From the NCBI GenBank assembly GCA_023396345.1, contig JAEWWO010000229.1, forward strand, positions 1-6,241: DNA of 6,241 bases, in the 5' to 3' direction. The notes beneath the pieces are model-generated. The model worked only from the letters and a program-made list of their open reading frames with translations. It searched no databases and was not told where the DNA came from. This DNA comes from Bacteroidota bacterium (GTDB lineage: Bacteria > Bacteroidota > Bacteroidia > Chitinophagales > Chitinophagaceae). This document shows, piece by piece, positions 5,036-6,241 of this stretch (position 1 is the stretch's first letter; each line of letters begins with the position of its first letter). A program made the translations under genes and the position numbers.

Positions 5036-6241
5036 ACAACAACCAGGCTATAAGCAGCGTCAACAGTATATTAAAGAACTGTGCAATTAAAAATGCATAC
5101 AACGGTTTTTTATTTTCTTTGCTGAATATTTCAGAAAATTTTGTTTCCAGTCCAATGCTTGTAAAGGCAAGAGCAAACCAAAGGATTTGCAGATTTTTTA
5201 AATCGTTTTTAACCAAGGCAGTTTGCTCCGGCGATAGCACAAAAGAAAAAAGCAAAGAAGCAGCCACAAAGCCCAGTATGAATTTTGGAAATCTTTCCCA
5301 AATGATGCCCAGCGTGGGTTTCTCCTGTTTTGCACCGGCTTTGGTGTTGATGTATGTCCAGTAAATAGAAATGGCAAACGCAGCGATACCCAACAGCACA
5401 TTTTGTGCAAACTTAACAATGGTGCTGGTTTTAAGCGCTTCGTCACCTACAAGCGTTCCTGATGCGGCTACGGCTCCTGTGGTATCAATACTGCCGCCAA
5501 GCCAGGCTCCGGTAACCCTTTGAGAAAGTCCCATATATTCTGCTATATAAGGCATAAAAATCATCATCGGCACAGCAACTATCAACACCAGAGAAATTAC
5601 ATAAGATAATTTTTTGCTGTCGCCTTTTATGGCTCCTGATGTAGCAATGGCAGCAGAAACGCCGCAAATAGATACTGCACTCGAAATCATTAAGCCCATA
5701 TCTTTATCTATTTTAAAAAGCTTGCAAAGGTAAAATGCAAAATACCAGACACACAATACAACAATCAGTGCCTGTATCAATCCCAGTCCTCCGTCTTTTA
5801 AAATATCTCTGAAGATAATAGTAGTACCCAGTAGAACCAATCCTATTTTTACAAACATCTCAGAGCTGAGCGATTTTTTTATCCAGTCGGGAACACCTAT
5901 GGTATTATTAATAAGCAATCCTATTCCGAGGCTAAAGATTACTGCTTCAAGATTAAGCTCACGCATGGAGTTGTTTCCTGCTAAGGTTAATGCAAGAACA
6001 GTAATTATAAAAATCACCGGAAAGCTTTTAACCATGGGCATTACAGGCTTGTTAATAAATAACATTGCCAGTAGGGAAACACTGTAAACTACCACAAACT
6101 GCCAAAAAACTTTCAGCAAATTATCAACAGATAAAACTTTTGTAAAAAGCTCTTCGGAATTGCTCCACTTAAAAGAAGGCGCACTAATCTTCACCCCTGC
6201 AACTGTAAGTGCAATAAGCAAAAATCCAAGAATAACAATTG
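5028..6241 (-). CDS. YeiH/UPF0324-family putative sulfate-exporter-like transporter, 5' truncated
   Basis: This multi-helix transporter has 403 visible residues to its TAA at 5030-5028. The frame stays open to the window edge and its first visible part is a membrane helix (IVILGFLLIALTVAGVKI), so the true start lies upstream. TTG at 6221 is not needed as a start. Counting from that TTG codon, family motifs include NNTIGVPDWIKK (105-116), SSAVSICGVSAAIATSGAIK (180-199), GAWLGGSIDTTGAVAASG (238-255), VKFAQNVLLG (269-278) and LAFTSIGLETKF (351-362), with roughly ten helices. Most members are about 340 residues; this one has an extra N-terminal hydrophobic part (two helices around residues 1-10 and 36-56) that I associate with a longer Bacteroidota subfamily. 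'Sulfate exporter' is an annotation-based label, and the substrate here is unknown. It is convergent with the RDD gene (8-nt overlap of stop regions) and probably a separate transcription unit. Confidence 0.92.
   Translation of the reverse strand, partial: IVILGFLLIALTVAGVKISAPSFKWSNSEELFTKVLSVDNLLKVFWQFVVVYSVSLLAMLFINKPVMPMVKSFPVIFIITVLALTLAGNNSMRELNLEAVIFSLGIGLLINNTIGVPDWIKKSLSSEMFVKIGLVLLGTTIIFRDILKDGGLGLIQALIVVLCVWYFAFYLCKLFKIDKDMGLMISSAVSICGVSAAIATSGAIKGDSKKLSYVISLVLIVAVPMMIFMPYIAEYMGLSQRVTGAWLGGSIDTTGAVAASGTLVGDEALKTSTIVKFAQNVLLGIAAFAISIYWTYINTKAGAKQEKPTLGIIWERFPKFILGFVAASLLFSFVLSPEQTALVKNDLKNLQILWFALAFTSIGLETKFSEIFSKENKKPLYAFLIAQFFNILLTLLIAWLLFR

Noticed and set aside
5020..5060. Bidirectional terminator between the convergent RDD and YeiH-like genes
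   Set aside because: The coding ends overlap by 8 nt and I find no GC-rich hairpin followed by a T tract on either side.
1..6241. Defence island, prophage or mobile element
   Set aside because: No integrase, transposase, nuclease, repeats or attachment-like sites are visible; all genes fit housekeeping-type envelope and transport families.

Overview
The window looks like chromosomal DNA from a Bacteroidota species, possibly Chitinophagales-like; the order is a guess. It is AT-rich, start codons lack clear Shine-Dalgarno sequences, one signal peptide ends in the CQAQ pattern common in that phylum, and the proteins read like Bacteroidota family members. Almost every base is coding. I see no tRNA, rRNA, CRISPR array, insertion sequence or prophage gene.

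Positions 1-4220 hold a compact five-gene minus-strand operon, read from high to low coordinates: a SpoIIM-family membrane protein (4220-3189), a six-helix membrane protein of a glycerophosphodiesterase-membrane-domain/DUF4013-like type (3222-2329), a signal-peptide-bearing DUF4129 protein (2314-1613), a two-helix DUF4350 protein (1653-430), and the N-terminal 142 residues of a MoxR-family AAA+ ATPase (426-1, cut by the window edge). Junctions are a 34-nt overlap, a 14-nt gap, a 41-nt overlap and a 3-nt gap, so the genes are almost certainly cotranscribed. A DUF58 (VWA-like) gene is expected beyond position 1 but is not visible. An RDD-family membrane protein (4328-5035, plus strand) starts divergently from SpoIIM across a 107-nt intergenic region of about 20% GC, the only sizeable non-coding stretch. 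Its 3' end overlaps by 8 nt the end of a convergent YeiH/UPF0324-type transporter gene (5028 to beyond 6241), which runs off the right edge and is probably unrelated to the cluster.

The set MoxR, DUF4350, DUF4129, SpoIIM and RDD is a recurrent but mechanistically unexplained neighbourhood in bacteria. A reasonable working model, which is inference, is a membrane assembly in which the cytosolic MoxR ATPase, with a DUF58 adaptor, remodels or matures a complex of the SpoIIM, RDD, DUF4129, DUF4350 and six-helix proteins in the cell envelope. Two details deserve attention. The SpoIIM/six-helix overlap contains an A8 tract that is an in-phase A_AAA_AAA slippery heptamer, with the next gene in exactly the -1 frame. 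The DUF4350 gene has no ATG near its 5' end and appears to start at TTG inside the DUF4129 gene, also just after an A7 tract.
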